A DNA stretch of 64,000 bases, taken from contig NZ_CP109162.1 in NCBI RefSeq assembly GCF_035920445.1, positions 7,316,001 to 7,380,000 on the forward strand, given 5' to 3'. Source of the stretch: Nocardia sp. NBC_01730. Lineage in GTDB: Bacteria; Actinomycetota; Actinomycetes; Mycobacteriales; Mycobacteriaceae. Each line of letters begins with the position of its first letter. Position 1 is the stretch's first letter. The translations under genes were made by a program, and so were the position numbers. Shown in pieces: positions 44,278 through 52,108 of the stretch. A model generated the notes under the pieces. The model saw only the letters and a program-made list of their open reading frames with translations, was not told the origin of the DNA and ran no database searches.

Positions 44278-44640
44278 TCACAACCAGGCGCGGGCGAGTA
44301 GATCGTCGTCGGCGACCTGGCTCGCCCGCGGTGGGAACCGTGTGGCCGAGATCGATTCGGTGTGCGCCCCATCGTGCCCGATCAGCCACGAGCCGCCGCG
44401 CTCCTCGCACTCGGCGATCTTCGCGAAGGTGGTGAGCAGGAAGGTGATCGCGTCACGCGGATCGATGGTTCGAGCCAGACGCTGGGATTCACCGGGCCGC
44501 GACAGGTCCAGCCACACGCCGGACTGCCCGTCGAGCCGCATACCGACGATCTTGTCGGCGTGCACAAAGGTGAATTTGCGCCGCTCCCACGGGGTTGTCG
44601 GCGTGAAGCTTTGCTCGAGAACCTGGAGCAGAATCGTCAT
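44278..44640 (-). CDS. Hypothetical protein divergent from helZ
   Basis: The 120-residue protein begins MTILLQVLEQSFTPTTPWER and ends LLARAWL. I recognise no family, membrane segment or motif. GGAGG lies 7 nt before ATG 44640 and codon use is normal. It is divergent from the helicase gene. Confidence 0.7.
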   Translation of the reverse strand: MTILLQVLEQSFTPTTPWERRKFTFVHADKIVGMRLDGQSGVWLDLSRPGESQRLARTIDPRDAITFLLTTFAKIAECEERGGSWLIGHDGAHTESISATRFPPRASQVADDDLLARAWL

Positions 44641-44781
44641 GCCGCTTCCTCCGCTTCCGTTGACAGCAAGCTGCGATTCTTCTGCGATGACCAGCGGATA
44701 TTCCAGTATGTTCCGCTCGCGCCCAGAAATCCAGACGGGCGGAGCAGCGACGATGTCGGACCCGTTTGATTGGATGGGCTG

Positions 44782-47667
44782 ATGCTGCACGGTCTGTGGT
44801 CGCCGGGATCCGGGTTGCTGCTCTGGCACGACGCGCCGGTCACCGCGCTGCCCGACCCGCTCGGCGGCGTGCTGCGGACCTCGAAGTTCCGGCATCGAGC
44901 CGAGGTCATGGTTCCCGGCCCGGGGGGATCCGCGACCGAGCGGGTCCGCGCGCATGCGATGGCGCCCTCCGCGGCCGCGGTGGTCTTGCGGCAGCGGCTG
45001 CCCGCCGACGTGGTGTCGGGGGATCTCCGCTTCCTCGCCCATGTGGCGCACGGCGTCGAACGCTGGGTGCGCGCCGGACGGGTCGTGCCGGAACTGCGCA
45101 GGGAGGACGGCCAGTGGTGGGTGCGCTGGCGGCTGGTCGGCGGGGAGCGGCAGCGCGCCTGGCTTGCCGAACTGGCGGCCGCCATGCCACAGGCCCTGCG
45201 GGTGCCCGGACGTCCGGGCGCGCTGCTGGACGATATGGTCACCGAACTCACCGACCCGATCGCGCGCGTGCTGGTAGGCCTGCCCGATTCGTCGCATCCC
45301 CTGCTTGCCGCCTTGGTCGGTGACGTTCCGTTGGACGGCGGCAGCTATCAGCTGGCCGAGGTCCTCGAGCGCTGGCGGGCCAGCCTCACCGGTGACGAAC
45401 CGGATCTGGTGCTGCGCTTGCTCGAGCCGGACGGCGAATTCGGCACCGTCGACGAGTCGGTGGCGTTGTGGCGGCTGGAGGTATGCCTGCGCATAACCGG
45501 TGAGGCACCGAAAACCGTTCCGCTGCAAGGTGATCCGAACCTTGTCCGGATCGCGGTGGAGAAGCTCGGCGAGGCGCAGCGGGCGTATCCGAGGCTACGC
45601 GATCTGCCGAGCGATCCGCGCAGCATGGATCTGCTGCTGCCGACCGAGGTGGTCGTCGACCTGGTGGCGCACGGCGCGCACGCCCTGCAGGCCGCGGGCG
45701 TCCGGCTGCTGCTTCCGCGCGCGTGGAGCATCGCGGAGCCGACCATGCGGCTGCGGGTGGACAGCTCGGTGCCCGCCGCCGAGAGCACCGTCGGGATGCG
45801 CGGTCTCGTCTCCTACCGCTGGGAGCTCGCGCTCGGCGGCACCGTGCTGACCGCGGCGGAGATGGACCAACTCGTGCGCGGCAAATCCGATCTGGTCCAG
45901 TTGCGCGGCGAGTGGGTGCAGGCGGACCACAAGGTGCTCGCCGCCGCGGCCCGCTATGTCGCCGCGCACACCGACGATTCCCCGGTCACCTTCGCCGACA
46001 TGCTCGGCGAGATCGCGAGCGGGCGCGTGGAGCAGGTACCGATCACCGAGGTGACCGCCTCGGGCTGGGCTGCCGACCTGCTCGACCACGCCCGCGAGCC
46101 GGAACCGGTCGCCTCGCCGATCGGATTGAAGGCCCAGCTGCGGCCCTACCAAGAACGCGGCCTCGCCTGGCTGGCCACCATGAGTCGCATGGGTCTCGGC
46201 GCGATACTGGCCGACGACATGGGACTCGGCAAGACCGTCCAGGTGCTGGCCCTGCTGATGCACGAGCGGGAGGTGCGCTCGGTTTCCGATGGCGTGGAGG
46301 TCTCACTCGACGAGGCGCGCCGTGGCAAGTCCGCACTGCCCGGCCCGCGACCGGCGGCCGAGCAGGCGCGCGCGGAGGGGCCGACGCTGCTGGTGTGCCC
46401 GATGTCGGTGGTCGGCAACTGGCAGCGAGAGGCGGAGCGGTTCGCGCCGGATCTGCGTGTGTGGGTGCATCACGGCGCGGGACGGCGGGTGGGCGTCGAA
46501 TTCGACGAGATGGTCGCCGTGGCCGATCTGGTGATCACGACCTACGCGCTGCTCGCCCGCGACGTCGAGGAACTCGGTAGGCAGCAGTGGGATCGGATCG
46601 TGCTGGACGAGGCGCAGCACATCAAGAACGCGGGGACCAGGCAGGCTCGGGCGGCGCGTACGCTGCCCGCGCGGCATCGGCTGGCGCTCACCGGGACTCC
46701 GGTGGAGAACCGGTTGGAAGAGCTGCGCTCGATCATGGATTTCGCGATGCCCAAGGTGCTCGGCAGCCCGCAGTCGTTCCGCGCGCGCTTCGCGGTACCC
46801 ATCGAACGCGAGCGCGACCCGAACGCGATCAGTCGTCTGCGCTGGCTCACCCAGCCGTTCGTGCTGCGCCGGGTGAAGACCGATCCCGCGGTGATCAGCG
46901 ATCTGCCGGAGAAAATGGAGATGACGGTGCGGGCCAACCTCACCGTCGAGCAGGCCGCGCTCTACCAAGCCGTGGTCGACGACATGCTCGCCAAGATCAG
47001 GGACGCGAAGGGCATGGCACGCAAAGGCGCCGTCCTCGGCGCGCTCACCAGGCTCAAGCAGGTGTGCAATCATCCCGCGCACTTCCTCGGCGACGGGTCT
47101 GGCGTGCTGCATCGCGGCGCCCACCGATCCGGCAAACTCGCCCTCGTCGAAGACGTGCTCGACGCGGTGTTCGCCGATGGTGAGAAGGCATTGCTGTTCA
47201 CCCAGTTCCGCGAGTTCGGTGAACTCGTCGCGCCCTATCTCGCCGAGCGGTTCGGCACCGACATCCCTTTCCTGCACGGCGGCGTGCCGAAGAAGAAGCG
47301 CGACAGCATGGTCACCCGGTTCCAGCAGCCGGACGGTCCGCCGCTGATGCTGTTGTCGCTCAAGGCCGGTGGCACCGGGCTCAATCTCACCGCCGCCAAC
47401 CACGTCGTCCACTTGGACCGCTGGTGGAATCCCGCGGTGGAGAACCAGGCCACCGATCGAGCCTTCCGGATCGGGCAGCAGCGCAACGTCCAGGTGCGCA
47501 AACTGGTCTGCGTCGACACCATCGAGGAGCGAATCGACGAAATGATCAACGGTAAGCGGCAGCTCGCCGACTTGGCCGTCGGTGCAGGGGAGAACTGGAT
47601 CACGGAGCTGAGCACCGACGAACTGCGCGACCTCTTCGCGCTCGGCGCCGAGGCGGTGGGCGAATGA
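44782..47667 (+). CDS. helZ: SNF2-family helicase (HelZ type)
   Basis: The 961-residue protein has a large N-terminal region of unknown fold and a SNF2 ATPase in the C-terminal half (from about residue 440). Motifs are LRPYQERGLAWLA, ILADDMGLGKTVQVLALL (Walker A), VLDEAQHIKNAGT (DEAQ), LALTGTPVENRLEELRSIMD, LLLSLKAGGTGLNLTAANHV-like SLKAGGTGLNLTAANHVVHL and DRAFRIGQQRNVQV. Such enzymes remodel protein-DNA complexes; the bacterial role is unclear. Its stop overlaps the SWIM gene as ATGA. ATG 44782 was chosen; 44770 is also possible. Confidence 0.92.
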   Translation: MLHGLWSPGSGLLLWHDAPVTALPDPLGGVLRTSKFRHRAEVMVPGPGGSATERVRAHAMAPSAAAVVLRQRLPADVVSGDLRFLAHVAHGVERWVRAGRVVPELRREDGQWWVRWRLVGGERQRAWLAELAAAMPQALRVPGRPGALLDDMVTELTDPIARVLVGLPDSSHPLLAALVGDVPLDGGSYQLAEVLERWRASLTGDEPDLVLRLLEPDGEFGTVDESVALWRLEVCLRITGEAPKTVPLQGDPNLVRIAVEKLGEAQRAYPRLRDLPSDPRSMDLLLPTEVVVDLVAHGAHALQAAGVRLLLPRAWSIAEPTMRLRVDSSVPAAESTVGMRGLVSYRWELALGGTVLTAAEMDQLVRGKSDLVQLRGEWVQADHKVLAAAARYVAAHTDDSPVTFADMLGEIASGRVEQVPITEVTASGWAADLLDHAREPEPVASPIGLKAQLRPYQERGLAWLATMSRMGLGAILADDMGLGKTVQVLALLMHEREVRSVSDGVEVSLDEARRGKSALPGPRPAAEQARAEGPTLLVCPMSVVGNWQREAERFAPDLRVWVHHGAGRRVGVEFDEMVAVADLVITTYALLARDVEELGRQQWDRIVLDEAQHIKNAGTRQARAARTLPARHRLALTGTPVENRLEELRSIMDFAMPKVLGSPQSFRARFAVPIERERDPNAISRLRWLTQPFVLRRVKTDPAVISDLPEKMEMTVRANLTVEQAALYQAVVDDMLAKIRDAKGMARKGAVLGALTRLKQVCNHPAHFLGDGSGVLHRGAHRSGKLALVEDVLDAVFADGEKALLFTQFREFGELVAPYLAERFGTDIPFLHGGVPKKKRDSMVTRFQQPDGPPLMLLSLKAGGTGLNLTAANHVVHLDRWWNPAVENQATDRAFRIGQQRNVQVRKLVCVDTIEERIDEMINGKRQLADLAVGAGENWITELSTDELRDLFALGAEAVGE

Positions 47668-48434
47668 GTCCTTTCGTCGATTACAGCGAGTTCGGCAAGA
47701 AGCTGCCGGTGCGCGGCGGGGTCGAGGCACGCAGCCGTCGCGGCGCGTTCGGGCGTACCTGGTGGGGCAGGGCCCTGATCGAATCGGTGGAGCGGATGGC
47801 AGAGCCGGGGCGTCTGGCACGCGGCCGCAATTACGCGCGGTCCGGCCAGGTGGTGAGCTACCGGATCGAGCCGGGCGCGGTAACCGCGGAAGTCCAGGGT
47901 AGCCAGCCGCGTCCGTTCACCGCGGTGTTCACTGTCCGCCATGTGCGCGAGGACGAGCTGGAGCTGATCATCGAGACCATCCGGTCGGCGCCGGGCATGC
48001 TCGCCGAAATCGCTTCTGGCGCATTGCCCACCGGTCTCGGGCCGCTGCTGTTGCCAACCACCGCTGCGGATCTGGACTTCACCTGCACCTGCCCGGACCC
48101 GGGCTGGCCGTGCAAGCACGTGGCCGCAGTCTGCTATCTGCTGGCCGAGCGGCTCGACGAACGCCCACGCGAGATCCTCACCCTGCGCGGCCTCGACTTG
48201 GACACGCTGATCGGCAGCATCGAACGCGAGGCGCAGTCCATCGTCGAATCAGGTGACCCGTACGGAGACCATGCAAACTTGCCGGACCTGCCAAAAGTCG
48301 AATTCCGTGCGGCCACCGAGGATCTGGATCAGGTGCTGCTGCGCAGGGCGCTACGGATGACCGCGGCCGAGGAGTCGATCGCCGCGACCGGTCTGCGCGA
48401 ACTCACCGCGGTCTATCGCCTGTTCGACTCGTGA
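47664..48434 (+). CDS. SWIM zinc-finger protein partnered with HelZ
   Basis: The 256-residue protein has a SWIM finger (FTCTCPDPGWPCKHVAAVCY; C-x-C...C-x-H) near residues 135-155. An RGRTWWGRALIES-type N-terminal segment (RRGAFGRTWWGRALIESVER) is typical of SWIM proteins coupled to SNF2 helicases. SWIM modules bind DNA or protein. Its TGA stop is the first triplet of the TGAGCGAGCG element that follows. Confidence 0.9.
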   Translation: MSPFVDYSEFGKKLPVRGGVEARSRRGAFGRTWWGRALIESVERMAEPGRLARGRNYARSGQVVSYRIEPGAVTAEVQGSQPRPFTAVFTVRHVREDELELIIETIRSAPGMLAEIASGALPTGLGPLLLPTTAADLDFTCTCPDPGWPCKHVAAVCYLLAERLDERPREILTLRGLDLDTLIGSIEREAQSIVESGDPYGDHANLPDLPKVEFRAATEDLDQVLLRRALRMTAAEESIAATGLRELTAVYRLFDS

Positions 48435-48575
48435 GCGAGCGCAGCGAGTGAACCATGGACGCAGCCGAGCGCAGCGAGTGAACCATGGACGCAGCCGAGC
48501 GCAGCGAGTGAACCATGGACGCAGCCGAGCGCAGCGAGTGAACCATGGACGCAGCCGAGCGCAGCGAGTGAACCG
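48432..48575. repeat. 30-bp tandem repeat array seeded on a stop codon
   Basis: After TGAGC the unit GAGCGCAGCGAGTGAACCAT followed by GGACGCAGCC repeats at 48437, 48467, 48497 and 48527. A fifth, partial copy starts at 48557. Each unit holds an ATG and a TGA in the same frame (MDAAERSE then stop). The array starts exactly at the stop codon of the SWIM gene. Confidence 0.95.
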
Positions 48576-48808
48576 GAGGGCCGAGTACGCAGTCATGAGC
48601 GACTTGGATGGCACCCGGCATCGGGGCCGGCGGCTGCGTCCGGACTTTCGGGGCGGGATCGAGTCCGGCGAAGCAAGTGGGACCGGGACTTCCCGACGCC
48701 GAGTGCCTTTCTAAGTCTCCCGCCGCCGAGCCCGATGCGGAACTGCCCCAAGATCGCCCGCCCGCTGCCCTTACACCGAACTTCGGTAGTGCTCGGGCGC
48801 GCGGAATC
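48576..48808. other. Gap after the 30-bp array
   Basis: ATGAGCGAC at 48595 opens a 39-codon frame (MSDLDGTRHRGRRLRPDFRG) that resembles no family, and its ribosome site is too far away. It may be the remnant of a gene once overlapping the SWIM stop. No hairpin or promoter was seen. Confidence 0.3.
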
Positions 48809-49057
48809 TCAGGCGATCAGCACCGCTGTGAAGCACACGGTAGCGATCCCGGTCACCGCGATCACGGGCTCGGGTAAGTGCAGGCAGGCAATCCAGAACA
48901 TGCCGCCCGCAGCCACCGCGCACACCCAGTTGAACGGTGACCACCGCGCGATCAGCTGGGGTGCCGCGCGTACCGCGACGATGACCAACAACCCGAACAG
49001 CAACCCGAGCAGGCCCATGCCGACGCTGTAACCGGTGCTGAGCCCGAACACGGTCAC
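48809..49057 (-). CDS. Small membrane protein
   Basis: The 82-residue protein has two or three hydrophobic segments (GMGLLGLLFGLLVIVAVRAA, CAVAAGGMFWIACLHL, VIAVTGIATVCFTAVLIA) and no known motif. GTG 49057 has AAGG 7 nt upstream. It lies back to back with the broken TetR gene. The function is unknown. Confidence 0.55.
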   Translation of the reverse strand: MTVFGLSTGYSVGMGLLGLLFGLLVIVAVRAAPQLIARWSPFNWVCAVAAGGMFWIACLHLPEPVIAVTGIATVCFTAVLIA

Positions 49058-49079
49058 CTGCCTGCCTTTGTCGAATATC

Positions 49080-49483
49080 GACCGGCTACAAGGCCGCGCT
49101 GCTCGGGTATTTCGAAGAGGTGCACACCGCCCGCTATATCCGCGAGGTGGAAGCGTCCACGCCACGATCGGACGCCCGCGCACGCCTGGAACTGCTCATC
49201 GATCTGGTGCTGGAGGACGATGCACCGGCGCGGCTCGAAGTGGCGGTCCGCGCCTGGGGCGCTGGACGACCCGCTCGCCGAGGCAGCCAAAGAGCGGGTC
49301 GACGCCGCCCGGCTCGGGTATCTGCGAACTCTGTTGCTAGAGAACGGGTATACCGATGCCGACGCGCGACAGACCGCACAGATCCTCTATTTGCTGGTGC
49401 TCGGGGCGGGCGACATGCTGCCCCCGGTGCCGCCGGACGAGTTGCGCGAGTTGGCCAGGTGGGTGTGCCATGAGCGAGCGTAG
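49080..49483 (+). pseudogene. Broken TetR-family regulator gene
   Basis: The plus strand reads TGYKAALLGYFEEVHTARYI, then ARLELLIDLVLEDDAPARLE and VAVRAW, the ligand domain of a TetR protein. After one extra G in the run at about 49255-49258 it continues in another frame with LDDPLAEAAKERVDAARLGY to DELRELARWV. The N-terminal DNA-binding domain is missing, so it cannot act as a repressor. The stop is supplied by the repeat element at 49471. Confidence 0.7.
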
Positions 49484-49552
49484 CGAGCGAACGACAGGTA
49501 CGGCCGACCAGCGCTCGGTCCTGGCGGGACCGAGCGCTGGCGAGGTGAAGGC
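49471..49552. repeat. MIRU-like element between the TetR remnant and receptor gene
   Basis: It starts TGAGCGAGCGTAGCGAGCGA and runs to the next ATGAGCGA at 49553. That leaves ATGAGCGA-like sequence on both sides (CATGAGCGA at 49469 and GCATGAGCGA at 49551). It contains the hairpin at 49509. The layout matches insertion into an ATGA stop-start overlap. Confidence 0.65.
49509..49539 (+). repeat. Perfect hairpin inside the MIRU-like element
   Basis: CAGCGCTCGGTCC and GGACCGAGCGCTG form a perfect 13-bp stem around TGGCG. Part of the stem (GCTCGGTC) recurs in the element at 59493. It may act as a terminator or as a processing site. Confidence 0.8.
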
Positions 49553-50359
49553 ATGAGCGATCCGACCGGGTCGGCGACCCCACCGCGCGACGACCTCGCA
49601 ACCCCCGTGGCCCTTCGTGCACCCCCGCGCCGAGTGGTGTCTCTGCTCCCTTCGTTGACCGAGGCGGTGGCGCGCACCTGCCCGGAAATCCTTATCGCGG
49701 CCACGAAATGGTGTACCCACCCCATCGATCTGGATGTCGAACGAGTCCGAGGAACCAAGAATCCGGACGTGCGGCGCATCGTCGAGCTGGCCCCGGACTT
49801 GGTGCTGTGCAACAAGGAGGAAAACCGCCGTGTCGACGTCGAACGCCTGCGCGACGCGGGAATCCCGGTGTGGGTCACCAAGATCGAATCCATAGACGAG
49901 GCCATGGTCTCACTCGCAAGGCTCTGCACGGTGGCGCTCGGAGTCGGCATCCCGTCCTGGCTCATCGAGGCAGAATCCTCCTGGGCGCCACCGTCACCCG
50001 AACCTGCACGCGCTGCCGTCATCCCGATCTGGCGCAACCCGTGGATGGTGGTCGGCCGGGACACCTTCACCGGAGATCTCGCACGCCGTCTCGGCCTGCG
50101 GCTGGTGCACACCGACCTCCCGGACCGTTATCCCCACGTCACCGAGGCTGAACTGATCAATGGCGTCGACATCGCCGTGCTCCCCGACGAGCCCTATGTC
50201 TTCACCGAATTCGACGGTCCTGAAGCTTTCCCGGATACCGCGGTCGCCTTGGTGGATGGTCGCGCCCTCACCTGGTACGGGCGGTCGCTGGCCACGGCCC
50301 GACCCATCCTTGCCGCGCAGTTGGCCCGCGCACGCCGACCGGATCAGCCGAGTTCGTAG
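49553..50359 (+). CDS. Helical-backbone metal/cobalamin receptor, cytoplasmic
   Basis: The 268-residue protein has the BtuF-like fold RRVVSLLPSLTEAVARTCPE, NPDVRRIVELAPDLVLCNKE and DIAVLPDEPYVFTEF. It lacks a signal peptide, so it is not a typical periplasmic receptor. Related proteins bind cobalamin or another corrin in the cytoplasm. GGTGAAGG lies before ATG 49553. The last 16 bp overlap the convergent DUF3224 gene. Confidence 0.82.
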   Translation: MSDPTGSATPPRDDLATPVALRAPPRRVVSLLPSLTEAVARTCPEILIAATKWCTHPIDLDVERVRGTKNPDVRRIVELAPDLVLCNKEENRRVDVERLRDAGIPVWVTKIESIDEAMVSLARLCTVALGVGIPSWLIEAESSWAPPSPEPARAAVIPIWRNPWMVVGRDTFTGDLARRLGLRLVHTDLPDRYPHVTEAELINGVDIAVLPDEPYVFTEFDGPEAFPDTAVALVDGRALTWYGRSLATARPILAAQLARARRPDQPSS

Positions 50360-50751
50360 TCGAACCAGATGTGGTGGGTGCCGTCGGTGTCCGCCCGCAG
50401 CCCGCCCGTGCCGGTGATGCCCGCGAGGGCGCCGGTGCCGCTGCTCGGGACGATGGTGAAGAACTCGTCGGTGCGGTCCGAGCCCGTGGTGGTCGCGAGG
50501 TGGGAGAAGTTGAAAGTGCCCTCCGCGCCGTTGAGTGCACCGTCGAACGACTCCATCGCCACGTAGGTGCCCACGCCGGTGCTCTGGTCGAATGCGGCGG
50601 TGAACAGCGTCGAGGAGCGGCCGGTGATCTCGCCGCCGAACTCCTTGGTGATGATCGCCACGCCGACCGGCAGCGCTGTGCTGATCGTCGGATCTGGTAC
50701 CACCTCGGTCGGAACGAAGGATGTTACAGAAAAGGTGCCAGTCGCTTTCAT
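50344..50751 (-). CDS. DUF3224 protein
   Basis: The 135-residue protein is a complete DUF3224 beta-barrel (MKATGTFSVTSFVPTEV at the start, YVAMESFDGALNGAEGTFNF, GALAGITGTGGL). The family resembles allene-oxide-cyclase barrels; its role is unknown. ATG 50751 has TACGAT ending 8 nt upstream on the minus strand. It overlaps the receptor gene tail to tail by 16 bp. Confidence 0.88.
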   Translation of the reverse strand: MKATGTFSVTSFVPTEVVPDPTISTALPVGVAIITKEFGGEITGRSSTLFTAAFDQSTGVGTYVAMESFDGALNGAEGTFNFSHLATTTGSDRTDEFFTIVPSSGTGALAGITGTGGLRADTDGTHHIWFDYELG

Positions 50752-50944
50752 GTGTCGGATCGTAACGACGGACCCCGACAACATCGGCGGCTGCGGCGCG
50801 CTCCGCCGAGCTCGCGGTAGTCCGCCCAGGTCGACGCCCCCCCGCGCCGGCCCGGGGCAGTGCGAGTTCTCCGTCGACCGTCCCAACCGCGCCGACGGTC
50901 TGCCCGGCGATTGCCACACGCTCGGCGTGGGGTGGGTCCGAAAA

Positions 50945-51574
50945 TCAGCGGCACCCATACGCCGACAGGAAGATGCGGATCGCGGATTCGGCGATGTCAC
51001 GGAGTTCGGCGTCGGGTATCGCGCGGGTGCCGAGGCGCGAGCGTGCCTCCAGGGGGGCGGTGAGCAGGGCGAGTAGTTGCTCTGCGGCCTCGGCCGGTTC
51101 GGTGACGCGCAGCTTGCCCGCGAGTGCGAGCCGGGCCAGCCGATCGGCCATCGACTCGGCGATGTTCCGCGAGGTGCGGGTGAGAACCATGTCGACGAGG
51201 TCGGGGAACGCCGCGAGCTGGGCGTAGGTGAGGGCGCGCAGCGCGCGGGAGCGATCGCATGCGCACACCTGGAGTAAGCGGTACGCCACGTCGGTCAGGA
51301 CCGGCGCGAGATCCTCGCCTGGCTCGCGCAGTTCGTCCACGATCGCGAGGGTCTGCGCGGCCACCGCGTCGGCCGCGGCCAGTACCGCGTGCTCGAACAG
51401 CGTCTGCTTGTCGGTGAGGTGGTTGTAGACCGTCGGCTTGGCGACACCCGCTTCGTCGGCGATCTCCTGCACACAGGCCTTGTCGTAGCCGCGCCGGGCG
51501 AAGACGGTGAACGCGACATCCAGGATCGCCTGCCGTTTGTCGATACGGCCTCGGGCCGCCGTTGTTCCCGTCAC
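50945..51574 (-). CDS. TetR/AcrR regulator divergent from a Dabb gene
   Basis: The 209-residue protein has a TetR helix-turn-helix (VFARRGYDKACVQEIADEAG, then VAKPTVYNHLTDKQTLFEHA) and an AcrR-type C-terminal domain. Two 18-bp palindromes lie in the gap before the Dabb gene, one overlapping that gene's -10. It should repress both genes. GTG 51574 is supported by TAGCAT ending 7 nt upstream on the minus strand. Confidence 0.92.
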   Translation of the reverse strand: MTGTTAARGRIDKRQAILDVAFTVFARRGYDKACVQEIADEAGVAKPTVYNHLTDKQTLFEHAVLAAADAVAAQTLAIVDELREPGEDLAPVLTDVAYRLLQVCACDRSRALRALTYAQLAAFPDLVDMVLTRTSRNIAESMADRLARLALAGKLRVTEPAEAAEQLLALLTAPLEARSRLGTRAIPDAELRDIAESAIRIFLSAYGCR

Positions 51575-51580
51575 CCCTGC

Positions 51581-51586
51581 ATGCTA
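51581..51586 (-). promoter_or_regulatory. Likely -10 hexamer for the TetR gene
   Basis: On the minus strand TAGCAT ends 7 nt before GTG 51574. The operator at 51605 lies just upstream of it. Confidence 0.45.
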
Positions 51587-51604
51587 CTGCCTTCGGACCC
51601 AGAA

Positions 51605-51622
51605 ATGAACTTACTGGTTCAT
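51605..51622. promoter_or_regulatory. First TetR operator
   Basis: ATGAACTTACTGGTTCAT has 6-bp inverted arms around a 6-bp centre. It matches the second site in the pattern TGAAC-TTRCYR-GTTCA. Confidence 0.75.
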
Positions 51623-51624
51623 CC

Positions 51625-52087
<463 letters not shown>

Positions 52088-52108
52088 CGGCTCAGCCACT
52101 TTCGGGCC

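Noticed and set aside
48595..48714. 39-codon frame after the 30-bp array
   Set aside because: No family match, poor ribosome site and Arg-rich composition typical of chance frames.
50752..50944. Possible gene between DUF3224 and TetR genes
   Set aside because: Frames are short and without ribosome sites; no hairpin or promoter beyond those listed.
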